Origin: JBBIQS01 sp037442205 | GTDB taxonomy: Bacteria > Myxococcota > Myxococcia > Myxococcales > UBA5297 | Direction of reading: 5' to 3' | DNA length: 64,000 nucleotides | Assembly (NCBI GenBank): GCA_037442205.1 | Contig: JBBIQS010000008.1 | Coordinates: forward strand, 60,749 to 124,748 | In this document: one piece after another, positions 55,348-63,480 of the stretch | Position numbering within the stretch: the stretch's first letter is position 1 | Layout: each line of letters starts with the position of its first letter | The notes under the pieces: model-generated | The model's database searches: none | What the model saw: only the letters and a program-made list of their open reading frames with translations | What the model was told of the DNA's origin: nothing | Program-made: the position numbers and the translations under genes

Positions 55348-57786
55348 ATGTCCGTTGGCGAGACCTACGGGAAGTACTTCCTGCTCAAGAAGCTGGCGTC
55401 GGGAGGCATGGGCGAGGTGTTCCTCGCCCGCCAGCAGGGACCGGCCGGCTTCGAGAAGGTGGTGGTGATCAAGCGCATCCTCGATCACCTCACCGAGAAC
55501 TCCGAGTACCTCGAGCTCTTCCTGCAGGAGGCGCGGCTGCAGGCGCGCATGAACCACAGCTCGATCGTCCAGATCTTCGACCTGGGGCAGGCCGAGGACG
55601 AGTCGTTCTACCTGGCGATGGAGTTCGTCCACGGAAAGAGCCTGGTCGAGCTGCTGACCCGGCTGCGCAACACCAAGCAGCGCCTGCCGCCGCAGCTGGT
55701 GGCGCTGATCATCGAGCGCGCCGCCGAGGGGCTGTCCTACGCCCACAACCTGGCCGACAACGCCGGCCGCTCGCTGAACATCATCCACCGCGACATCTCG
55801 CCCCACAACGTGCTGATCAGCTACCAGGGCGACGTCAAGCTGATCGACTTCGGCATCGCCAAGTCCGAGATGAGCGTGGTCAAGACCGAGACCGGCACCA
55901 TCAAGGGCAAGTTCTATTACATGTCGCCGGAGCAGTCGGCGGCCCGCAAGCTCGACAAGCGCAGCGACCTCTTCTCGCTGGGCATCGTCCTCTACGAGTG
56001 CCTGTGCGGCGAAAACCCCTTCTACCGCAGCAACGTGGTGCTCTCGCTGGAGGCCATCCAGAAGACCGACCCGCCGGCGCCCTCGACCATCGATCCCCTG
56101 CTGGCGGTGTTCGACCCGATCCTGGCCAAGGTGCTGGCCAAGGATCCCGAGGTCCGCTACGAGGACGGCTCGGACCTCAAGGACGACCTGGTCCGGGCCC
56201 GGGCCTCGCTGCCAGCCCCGGCCGAGCGGCTGGGGCCCTACCTCAGCCGAATCTTCAAGGACAAGCTGGCCCAGGAGGCCAAGGTCCTGCTGGACACCGA
56301 CTCGGCCAGCCTGAGCTCGCTGGAGGCGATCTCTCACGGCCCGGGAACCGGCTCGGGAAAGAAGGCCCTGCCCCATTCGCCGACCCCGAAGCCCTCGACT
56401 CCCCTGGAGCGGCTGCCGGGAGCGCGGCTCACCACCGAGCCCGAGCTGGCGGCGGCAGGCTCGGCCGAGGGCGCGGCGCAGGAGGAGGTCGGGGTCGAGA
56501 AGACGCGCATCAAGGTCTCCACCGAGAACCGGGTCACCGTCAGGCCGGGCAACGGAGTGGCAGCGGCGCCGGCGACGGCCGAGGACAGCGCCGCCACCGC
56601 CCCGGTGATGCCGGCCATCAAGATCAACCGCGGCGGGATGGCGGCGCCGAACCTGGGCGAGGCCGACACCCTGGTCCCGCGCGATCCGGACACGCTGGTT
56701 CCCGGCAAGGGCGAGCCCGACTCCGGGGTCCCCCGCGCGCCCGACCAGGACAAGGAGGTCGGGCGCCCGACGGTGTTGATGCCGGCTCTCAAGGAGCAGG
56801 CCCTCGGCGATCCCGATGCCTCCGAGGAGGCCACCGACTCCGCGGCGCCCAGCGCCGCCGAGCTGCAGGCGATCAAGAAGCCCAAGGCCGGGCTCTTCCT
56901 GGGGATTGCGGCGGTGGTGGTGCTCGGCGGCGCGGGGACCCTCTTTGCGCTCAACCGCGGCGGAGAGGCCAAGGGGATCGACGCCGTGCCGCCGCCGATC
57001 GAGACCCCGGTCAAGTCCGCCGCCGACGAGGAGGTTCGCAAGGCGGAAGAGGCGCGCAAGGCCGAGGATGCCAAGAAGTCCGAGGAGGCCGCCAAGCAGG
57101 CTGAGCAGCTCAAGGCCGAGGAGGCGAAGAAGGCCGCCGAAGCCGAGAAGACCGAGCAGGCGCGCAAGGCCGAGGAGCAGCGGCAGGCCGACGAGGCCAA
57201 GCAGGCCGAGCAAGCACGCAAGGCCGACGAGAGGAAGCAGGCGGGCGAGGCCAGGCAGGCTGAGCAGGCGCGCAAGGCCGAAGAAAAGCGCCAGGCGGGC
57301 GAGGCCAGGCAGGCCGAGCTGGCGCGCAAGGCCGAGGAGAAGCGCCAGGCCGAGGAGGCCAAGAAGCTCGAGGCCAAGAAGAAGGCCGATGAGAAGAAGC
57401 TGGCCGCGGCCAATCCGCCGCCTCCGCCTCCTCCGCCGCCGGTGGACGCCAGGAAGGGCGGGACGCTGCTCATCAAGTCCACGCCCATGGCCCAGGTGCT
57501 CCACAACGGCAAGGCGATTAGCGGGGTGAAGATCGACCTGCTCGCCGGCGGCGGCACCATCGACGTGGTGGGCGAGGGGTCGGCCTTCAAGATCCACCTC
57601 AGCTACGGCGCCGACGGTTCACTCGAGCTGGCGAGCGAGCCGTGGGCCATCGCCTACGTCAACAACCTCTCGAAGGGGAAGACGCCGACCCGCCTGGCGT
57701 TTGAGGACGAGCCGATGCGGGTCGAGTTCAAGCGTCCGGGGCAGGAGCAGACGGTCCAGCTGATCCTGCGCTACAACAGGAACTGA
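55348..57786 (+). CDS. Transmembrane Ser/Thr protein kinase with coiled-coil and C-terminal domain
   Basis: An 812-residue Hanks-type kinase. The kinase domain (about 7-285) has LASGGMGEVFLA, the ATP lysine Lys42, HRDISPHN (147-154; Ser replaces the usual Lys, as in many myxobacterial kinases), DFG (167-169) and YYMSPEQ. A Pro/Ala/Thr-rich linker follows with two TLVP motifs (441-444, 449-452). A membrane helix spans about 514-535. Then comes a long charged coiled coil of KAEEARQAE-type repeats (560-688), a run of nine prolines, and a PEGA-like domain (about 704-812). The FHA gene follows after eight bases, a likely phospho-binding partner. Confidence 0.93.
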   Translation: MSVGETYGKYFLLKKLASGGMGEVFLARQQGPAGFEKVVVIKRILDHLTENSEYLELFLQEARLQARMNHSSIVQIFDLGQAEDESFYLAMEFVHGKSLVELLTRLRNTKQRLPPQLVALIIERAAEGLSYAHNLADNAGRSLNIIHRDISPHNVLISYQGDVKLIDFGIAKSEMSVVKTETGTIKGKFYYMSPEQSAARKLDKRSDLFSLGIVLYECLCGENPFYRSNVVLSLEAIQKTDPPAPSTIDPLLAVFDPILAKVLAKDPEVRYEDGSDLKDDLVRARASLPAPAERLGPYLSRIFKDKLAQEAKVLLDTDSASLSSLEAISHGPGTGSGKKALPHSPTPKPSTPLERLPGARLTTEPELAAAGSAEGAAQEEVGVEKTRIKVSTENRVTVRPGNGVAAAPATAEDSAATAPVMPAIKINRGGMAAPNLGEADTLVPRDPDTLVPGKGEPDSGVPRAPDQDKEVGRPTVLMPALKEQALGDPDASEEATDSAAPSAAELQAIKKPKAGLFLGIAAVVVLGGAGTLFALNRGGEAKGIDAVPPPIETPVKSAADEEVRKAEEARKAEDAKKSEEAAKQAEQLKAEEAKKAAEAEKTEQARKAEEQRQADEAKQAEQARKADERKQAGEARQAEQARKAEEKRQAGEARQAELARKAEEKRQAEEAKKLEAKKKADEKKLAAANPPPPPPPPPVDARKGGTLLIKSTPMAQVLHNGKAISGVKIDLLAGGGTIDVVGEGSAFKIHLSYGADGSLELASEPWAIAYVNNLSKGKTPTRLAFEDEPMRVEFKRPGQEQTVQLILRYNRN

Positions 57787-57794
57787 CTACCAGC

Positions 57795-58121
57795 ATGGCC
57801 AAGATCCAAGCCAAGAGCAGCTCGGCGGTGGCCCGGCTCATCTTCACCGAGGGCGAGCGGGCCAACACCATCTTCCCGCTGTTCCTCAAGCAGACGCTGG
57901 TCGGGCGCATCGACAGCGCCGACCTGCTGCTGGAGGACTCCACCGTCTCGCGCCTGCACGCCAAGCTGATCCTGGAGGGCAAGGGCGAGGTCTACGTGGA
58001 GGACCTGGACAGCCGCGAGGGCACCTGGGTCAACTCGGTGGCCGTCCACGGCCGGGTGAAGCTCAAGGACGGCGACTACATCGCCTTCGGCGACGTGGTG
58101 ATCCTCTTCCAGGCAAGCTGA
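57795..58121 (+). CDS. FHA-domain protein
   Basis: A 108-residue protein that is little more than one forkhead-associated domain, which binds phosphothreonine peptides. It has LVGRIDSADLLLEDSTVSRLHAKL, VEDLDSREGTWVNSV and VKLKDGDYIAFGDV. SREGTWVN replaces the more common S-x-N-G-T-x-V-N, with Glu at the Asn position. It lies eight bases after the kinase gene and is surely co-transcribed. It probably reads out that kinase. Confidence 0.92.
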   Translation: MAKIQAKSSSAVARLIFTEGERANTIFPLFLKQTLVGRIDSADLLLEDSTVSRLHAKLILEGKGEVYVEDLDSREGTWVNSVAVHGRVKLKDGDYIAFGDVVILFQAS

Positions 58122-58140
58122 TCGCCGCCGGCGGCGGGAA

Positions 58141-59085
58141 TCAGTAGAAGGTCAGGGTGAAGCCGGCTCCGGTGGGGCCGATGAAGAGCTGGGAGTCGAA
58201 GACGTCCCGCTCCTTCTCCTTCTCCTTGGTCCCGGGGGCGGCCGGCGACTTCGAATCCGCAGGCGTGGCGGCCTTGTTGCCCGGCAGCAGCGCCAGCACC
58301 AGCCCTCCGGCCATCAGCACTCCGCCGGCGGCGAAGCTCACCCCGGACAGCAGCCGGTCGGAATTGGCCGCCTGCTCCTTCTGATAGGCGCTGAGGGCGA
58401 CCGGATCGGCCACGGCTTCGGAGTAGTTCTTGGAGGACAGGTAGGCGAAGGCGCCGCCGGCGAGCAGGGCTGCGGCTCCCACGCCGGCCGCGGTGTAGCC
58501 GAGGGTGGCCATCGAGTTTCCGCTGGCCGGCTTCTCCACGGCGGCGGCGGGGGCCGGCGCTTTCTCGACCTTGACCTTGGCGGGCTCGGTGGCCGGCTTC
58601 TCCGTGGCAGGGTGCGCCGAAGCGCTCTCTCCCTTGGCCTTGGCGGGCTCGGGGGCCTCCGGGGGCGGGAGCGAGGCTGCCACGGCGGCCGCCTTGTCGC
58701 TGGCCTTGATCTTCTGGGGACCGGCATCCGAGGCAAAGCGGGTCGGGCCGTTGCCCAGCGAGTCGTAGGCCTCGATGAAGTACTCGACGTCGACCTTCAT
58801 CGCCGCCGCGGGAATGGCCCCGGAGTAGGAGGCGCCCGCGGTGTGCTCCATGGTCACCGACAGGAACTTCTTGGCGCCGACCGCGCGGTAGTAGAGCGTC
58901 GGCTCGAAGATGTCCGAGTCATCGGTGATGGTGGCGGAGATGGTCAGCGCCTGTCCGCGCGGAGCCTCGCGCACCGCCTGGTGGGAGATGACCGGCGGGG
59001 CAGTGTCGGCGGCCCTGGCCGCGGCGGGAAGGGCGAGCGCCAGGACGGCCAGCGCGGAGGACAGGGCGACCGGGATCGAGGACAT
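58141..59085 (-). CDS. Exported membrane protein with an Ig-like N-terminal domain
   Basis: A 314-residue protein of unknown function. A signal peptide (ending AARAAD) leads to a beta-rich domain (about 30-120; LTISATITDDSDIFEPTLYYRA, VDVEYFIEAYDSLGNGP) that looks fibronectin/Ig-like. A Lys/Glu/Pro/Ala linker (about 130-190) and two membrane helices (about 193-215 and 245-268) follow. The ATG at 59085 is chosen because AAAGGA lies six bases upstream; the ATG at 59091 touches that site. It converges on the FHA/kinase genes and is downstream of glucokinase. Confidence 0.75.
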   Translation of the reverse strand: MSSIPVALSSALAVLALALPAAARAADTAPPVISHQAVREAPRGQALTISATITDDSDIFEPTLYYRAVGAKKFLSVTMEHTAGASYSGAIPAAAMKVDVEYFIEAYDSLGNGPTRFASDAGPQKIKASDKAAAVAASLPPPEAPEPAKAKGESASAHPATEKPATEPAKVKVEKAPAPAAAVEKPASGNSMATLGYTAAGVGAAALLAGGAFAYLSSKNYSEAVADPVALSAYQKEQAANSDRLLSGVSFAAGGVLMAGGLVLALLPGNKAATPADSKSPAAPGTKEKEKERDVFDSQLFIGPTGAGFTLTFY

Positions 59086-59140
59086 TGCCATTCCTTTGGT
59101 TGCGCTCCGCCGAGGCATTGGCGGCAGCGGGATTCTATCC

Positions 59141-59158
59141 AAAAGGCGCCACGGCGCC
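59141..59158 (-). terminator. Possible short terminator after glucokinase
   Basis: On the minus strand, GGCGC CGTG GCGCC is followed by TTTT. The stem is only five GC pairs, so this is a weak candidate. It lies about 30 bases after the glk stop. Confidence 0.35.
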
Positions 59159-59187
59159 AGCGGCGGCGAGCGGCGCGGGCAGACGCC

Positions 59188-60165
59188 TCACAGGACCATG
59201 GTGCGGGCGATGGCCGCGGCGCCGATCAAGCCGGCGTCGGCGTTCAGCACCACCTTCACCGGAGTGCGCTCGAGCAGCGGGCTGAGCCGGCCCTTGGTGA
59301 CGAAGGCCTTGCGGAAGGTCCCGTCGAGTAGCTTGGCGACGATCTTGGGGGCGATGCCGCCGGCGACGTAGACCCCGCCGCGCGCCACGACCTTGAGCGC
59401 CAGGTTTCCGGCCTCGGCCCCGTAGATCGAGACGAACATGTCGAGGGCCTTCTGACACAGCGGATCGTCGCCGCGCAGGCCGTGGGAGCTGATGGCCGCG
59501 GCGGCGTTCTCGCCGGCCTGGGCCAGCTCGGCCGCCAGCGCCGCGCTCTCCTTCTGCTCGCCGCGCTCGCGCAGGAATTCGTAGAGCGCCACCAGCCCCG
59601 GCCCGCTGACGATGCGCTCATAGCTCACCCGGCCGTGGCGCTTGATCAGGAACCGCAGCAGGTCGATCTCCAGCTCGTTGCGCGGACCGAAGTCGGTGTG
59701 GCCGCCCTCGGAGGAGATGACGTCGTAGCCCTGGGCCTCGCGCACCACCACCGCCTGGCCCAGCCCGGTCCCGGCGCCGAGCACCACCCATGGGCCGCGG
59801 GGGTCGGAGGGGGCGTCGTTGAGGACGGCGAACTGCGAGGAGTCGAGCACGGTGATCCCGATGGCCAGGGCGTGGAAGTCGTTGACCAGCCGCACCCGGG
59901 TCAGCGACAGCGCGCTCTCCAGCTCGCGGGCGTCGATCACCCACGGCAGGTTGGTGGCCCGGCAGACGTCGTCGAGCACTGGCCCGGCCACTCCGAAGCA
60001 GGCCCGCCCCACTTCGCTGGGCGTGTGCCCCAGGAAGCGGCGGACGATCGAGGCCAGGTCGGGTGACTGGGCGCTGGGGTAGCTCTCCCGCCGCACCAGC
60101 GTGCCCTCCTCGAAGAGCGCGAGCAGCGTCTTGGTGCCGCCGATGTCGCCAGCCAGGTACTTCAT
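59188..60165 (-). CDS. glk: Glucokinase
   Basis: A 325-residue hexokinase of the bacterial Glk family, which phosphorylates glucose with ATP. It has the phosphate-binding GDIGGTKT at the N-terminus, NDFHALAIG, GAGTGLGQA, SSEGGHTDFGPRN (sugar-binding Glu-Gly-Gly-His) and ERIVSGPGL. GGAGGA lies upstream of the ATG at 60165. It is divergent from the YciO-like gene. Confidence 0.94.
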   Translation of the reverse strand: MKYLAGDIGGTKTLLALFEEGTLVRRESYPSAQSPDLASIVRRFLGHTPSEVGRACFGVAGPVLDDVCRATNLPWVIDARELESALSLTRVRLVNDFHALAIGITVLDSSQFAVLNDAPSDPRGPWVVLGAGTGLGQAVVVREAQGYDVISSEGGHTDFGPRNELEIDLLRFLIKRHGRVSYERIVSGPGLVALYEFLRERGEQKESAALAAELAQAGENAAAAISSHGLRGDDPLCQKALDMFVSIYGAEAGNLALKVVARGGVYVAGGIAPKIVAKLLDGTFRKAFVTKGRLSPLLERTPVKVVLNADAGLIGAAAIARTMVL

Positions 60166-60276
60166 GGAGTCCTCCGCGCCCGCCCGCGGCGGCTGCCTGG
60201 CCGCCGGATCTCGGGGGCGCCCACTCTAGCACCCGAGGGCTCTGCCGCTCGGAGGTTGTGTTAGGTTCATCTCGCC

Positions 60277-60903
60277 ATGGCTGCTCCCATACTCCCGATC
60301 GATGCTAACCATCCGCAGCCCCGCCTCCTCGAGCGCGCGGTTGGCTTGCTGGAGGCGGGCGAGCTCATCGCCTATCCCACCGACACCTACTACGGGCTCG
60401 GCTGCGATCTGCTGAACAAGAAGGCCGTCGCCAGGCTGCACCAGCTCAAGGGCGACCCCAAGAAGCCGGTCTCGATCCTGGTCCCCCCCGACCTGGCCGA
60501 GGTGGCCAAGTACGCCAAGGTCTCCAACTTCGCCTACCGAGTGGTCCGCCATCTGACCCCGGGGGCCTTCACCTTCATCCTCGAGTCCACGCGGCTGGTC
60601 CCGGAGATCATGCAGACCCGCCAGTCGACGGTGGGCATCCGCGTCCCGGACAACGCCGTGGTCCAGGGGCTGTGCCGCAAGCTGGGCCGGCCGCTGGCGA
60701 CCACCTCGGCGAGCAAGCCCGACGGCGAGGTGCTGGTCGGGGCCGACGACATCAAGGACAGCTTCGGACACGTGCTGTCGCTGATCCTCGACGGAGGCAC
60801 CCAGCTCAACGAGCCGTCGACGGTGCTGTCGCTGGTCGGGGACGAAGTCTCGATCATCCGCCAGGGCAAAGGTGACGCCTCGGCGGTGATCTCCGGCGAC
60901 TGA
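60277..60903 (+). CDS. YciO/TsaC/Sua5 family protein
   Basis: A 208-residue YrdC-fold protein. It starts ILPIDANHPQPRLLERAVGLL and has IAYPTDTYYGLGCDL, LTPGAFTFILEST, TVGIRVPDN and ATTSASKPDGE. This pattern is closest to E. coli YciO; true TsaC makes threonylcarbamoyl-AMP for tRNA t6A. The usual TsaC Ser-Ala-Asn segment reads SASKPDG here. Whether it has the full t6A activity is uncertain. Confidence 0.88.
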   Translation: MAAPILPIDANHPQPRLLERAVGLLEAGELIAYPTDTYYGLGCDLLNKKAVARLHQLKGDPKKPVSILVPPDLAEVAKYAKVSNFAYRVVRHLTPGAFTFILESTRLVPEIMQTRQSTVGIRVPDNAVVQGLCRKLGRPLATTSASKPDGEVLVGADDIKDSFGHVLSLILDGGTQLNEPSTVLSLVGDEVSIIRQGKGDASAVISGD

Positions 60904-61066
60904 GCGCCGGGCGCGCCGCACGTGGCGGCACAAGCCCCTCGGCGCGGCGATCGGCCAAGCCCAGCGCCGACGCACTCGGGCCTGTCTCACTGTTGAGCGC
61001 TCAGCACGTCAGCCGCCTCCCGCGAGGTGAGCGGAGCGCGACCGGCGACGAGGCGAGGGGAGACCG

Positions 61067-62410
61067 CTAGGCGGTCTTGGCCTTGGGCAGGGACGCCAGG
61101 TAGACCGCGTTCCGGGTGGACTGCTTGCCCTGGTACATCGCCTGGTCGGCGGCGTCGAGGATGTGCTGCTTGTCGCGGGCGTGCTCGGGGTAGGCGGCGA
61201 TCCCCACGCAGGCGGTCACCGTCAGCCCCAGCCCTTCGCGGGCCAGGAAGCGGTGCTGCTCGATGGTGTGGCGGATGCGCTCGCCGATGCGCATCGCCCC
61301 CTCGCTGTCGGTGTGGACCAGCACCACCACGTACTCGTCGCCGCCGTAGCGGGCGGTCACGTCCTGGTCGCGCACGCAGCTCTTGATCAGCTCGCCCATC
61401 TCCACCAGCAGCTTGCTGCCCACCAGGTGGCCGTGGGTGTCGTTGACCTGCTTGAAGCGGTCGAGGTCGATGAACAGCACCGAGAACGGAGCCCCGGTCT
61501 GCATCGAGATGGTGATCTCGCGGTCGAGGGCGGTGTGCAGGAAGCGCTGGTTGTGGAGCTTGGTCAAATCGTCGAGGAAGGCCAGGTCCTCGGCGGCGGT
61601 GAGCCGGTTCAGGTTCTGTAGCGCCAGCGCCAGGTGGCGGGCCAGGAAGTGGGCGTTCGACCAGGCCATGGCGTCGCCGGCCGCCCCGCGCACCAGGCAG
61701 ACCGCCTGCAGTCCCTCCTCGGTGGCGGCCTGCACCGCGCCCACGGTCTCTCCCTCCAGCTCCAGGGTCCGGGTCTCGGGCGGGAGCCGGGACAGCCGGG
61801 GCAGGGCGGCGCGGCTCAGGCGCTCGACCTCGTCGGCGGAGAGGTCGGCGGCCCCGGCCAGCTCAAAGCCGCCGTCGGGGCGGCGGGCGAAGAGCAGCGC
61901 CGACGGGGCGAGCAGCGCCTGGGCCAGCGCCTCGGTGGCCATCGGCAACAGCTGGTCGCGCTGCAGGGTGGTCGCCAGCCGCTGCCCGGTCTCCACCAGC
62001 GAAAGGCTCTGCCGCAGCAGCTCGTTCTCCTGCAGCAGCTGGCGCGTCGCCAGGCAGCGGGTGACCGCCCGCTGCAGCGACTCCGGCGGCACCGGCTTGA
62101 CCAGGTAGTCGGCGGCACCGCCCTTGATGGCCCGCACCGCCTGCTCCACGCTGTCCACCGCGGTGATGACGATCACCTCGATGCCCGGGTCGCGCTTCTT
62201 GGCGTCGGCCAGCACAGCCAGCCCGTCCTGCTCCGGCAGGATGAGGTCGGTGACCACCACATCCACCGGCTGATGGGACAGCTGCTCGGCCGCCGCGCGG
62301 GCGTCGGCGGCGGCCAGCACCTGGTAGCCGGCGTCCCGCAGGCAGTCGGAATAGACCTCTCGCGCCAGAGGGTCGTCGTCGACGATGAGGATGCGCGTAG
62401 AGTCGAACAT
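61067..62410 (-). CDS. Response regulator with GGDEF diguanylate cyclase output
   Basis: A 447-residue protein. The receiver domain (about 5-120) has the acidic residues at 11-13, phospho-acceptor Asp55 in VVVTDLILPE and Lys in DYLVKPV. A GAF-like sensor region (about 135-270) is followed by a GGDEF domain with FIDLDRFKQVNDTHGH and the active site ARYGGDEYVVVL. An RDQD inhibitory site lies five residues before GGDEY, so c-di-GMP feedback is likely. It should make c-di-GMP when phosphorylated. The cognate kinase is not adjacent. It is divergent from the CheW-like gene. Confidence 0.93.
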   Translation of the reverse strand: MFDSTRILIVDDDPLAREVYSDCLRDAGYQVLAAADARAAAEQLSHQPVDVVVTDLILPEQDGLAVLADAKKRDPGIEVIVITAVDSVEQAVRAIKGGAADYLVKPVPPESLQRAVTRCLATRQLLQENELLRQSLSLVETGQRLATTLQRDQLLPMATEALAQALLAPSALLFARRPDGGFELAGAADLSADEVERLSRAALPRLSRLPPETRTLELEGETVGAVQAATEEGLQAVCLVRGAAGDAMAWSNAHFLARHLALALQNLNRLTAAEDLAFLDDLTKLHNQRFLHTALDREITISMQTGAPFSVLFIDLDRFKQVNDTHGHLVGSKLLVEMGELIKSCVRDQDVTARYGGDEYVVVLVHTDSEGAMRIGERIRHTIEQHRFLAREGLGLTVTACVGIAAYPEHARDKQHILDAADQAMYQGKQSTRNAVYLASLPKAKTA

Positions 62411-62535
62411 GGGTGCGGAGGCAGGCCCGGCGGAGGGGCGCGCCTTCGATTGGTTGCGATTCTAACTTTGTCGCGGCGCGTCGCAAGCGTTCACTTCCTG
62501 GCCCGCCGGAGCCGATCCCCGCTAAGGTTGAGCCG

Positions 62536-63384
62536 ATGAATGCCGACCGGCCATACGCCCGCTCGCAGCGCCTGGCGCTGGTCTTCCGCGCCGCCGGGAC
62601 GCGGTTCGCGGTTCCGGCCGCGGCGGTGCTCGAGGTGGCTGCGGCGCCGGCGCCCGGCCAGCAGGCGGCCACCCGCGCCGGCCTCCCGGTCGAGGACTTC
62701 TCGCTCTTGCTCGGCGAGCCGGCCTGCTCGGGGCCGGAGGTGATGACCCTGGTGATCGACTGCGCCCCGCCGCGGGCCCTGCTGGTGGACGGGGTGGGGG
62801 AGGTCGTCGACCTGGTGACCGCGCCGTTCTACCGGCTGCCCGCTGGGACAGCAGCCCGCTCGCTGTCGCTCATCCGCGGGGCGGTGATGCACGCCGACAA
62901 CCTGGTGCTCGAGCTCATCCCCGAGGCACTGGCGGGCCTGAAGCCGGTCGAACGAAGCGGTTTCCCACCGGTCGAGGAAGCGCGGCCGCAGGCGAAGCCC
63001 GAGAAGGCGCTGCTCTTCCAGGCAGGCGGGGAGCTGTTCGGGGTCGCGCTGCCGCTGGTGACGGGGGTGCTGCGAGCCACCGGGCGCTGCTACGTCCCGC
63101 TCTCGCCGCCGGGGCACAGCGGGCTGGTGCTGCACGAGCGCGCGCTGCTGCCCATCTACGACCTTGGCCGGCTTTCGGGCAGGCCGGCGACCGAGGGCGA
63201 GCTTGCAGTGGTGCTGGACGTCGCCGGATCGACCGTGGGGGCGGCCGCCAGCCAGGTCTTTGGGGTAGTCGAGGGTTTTGCCGCCGAACCGCTTCCGGAA
63301 CGAGGGGGCGTTCGGTGGCGATTGAAGGACGGCCGGAAAGTGTTTTTTCCCGATCTGGAGCGGTGGTTTCCCTCGGTCCGATGA
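62536..63384 (+). CDS. Tandem CheW-like protein
   Basis: A 282-residue protein that appears to hold two CheW-type domains (about 12-135 and 155-282). The first has LVFRAAGTRFAVPAAAVLEVA, the second LLFQAGGELFGVALPLVTGVL, HSGLVLHERALLPIYDLGRL and VFGVVEGF. CheW domains couple chemoreceptors to CheA kinases. The first copy is poorly conserved. The ATG at 62536 is the first in a plausible context. A response regulator gene follows after 96 bases behind its own promoter. Confidence 0.75.
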   Translation: MNADRPYARSQRLALVFRAAGTRFAVPAAAVLEVAAAPAPGQQAATRAGLPVEDFSLLLGEPACSGPEVMTLVIDCAPPRALLVDGVGEVVDLVTAPFYRLPAGTAARSLSLIRGAVMHADNLVLELIPEALAGLKPVERSGFPPVEEARPQAKPEKALLFQAGGELFGVALPLVTGVLRATGRCYVPLSPPGHSGLVLHERALLPIYDLGRLSGRPATEGELAVVLDVAGSTVGAAASQVFGVVEGFAAEPLPERGGVRWRLKDGRKVFFPDLERWFPSVR

Positions 63385-63407
63385 GGGTCATTTGACCCGG
63401 CAATTGT

Positions 63408-63436
63408 TTGACAGAGTGAGCACTGCACGGTATCAA
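63408..63436 (+). promoter_or_regulatory. Sigma-70-type promoter of the response regulator gene
   Basis: TTGACA (63408-63413), a 17-base spacer and TATCAA (63431-63436). This is the best housekeeping-type promoter match I noticed in the window. The start codon lies 45 bases downstream of the -10. The region is clearly less GC-rich than its surroundings. Confidence 0.75.
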
Positions 63437-63480
63437 GAATCGCTTTGTAGATCGCGGATCTAGACCCTTTCGAGGCGCCG

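Noticed and set aside
58123..58136. Perfect GC palindrome between the convergent FHA and exported-protein genes
   Set aside because: It has no loop and no T-tract, and such palindromes occur by chance in DNA this GC-rich.
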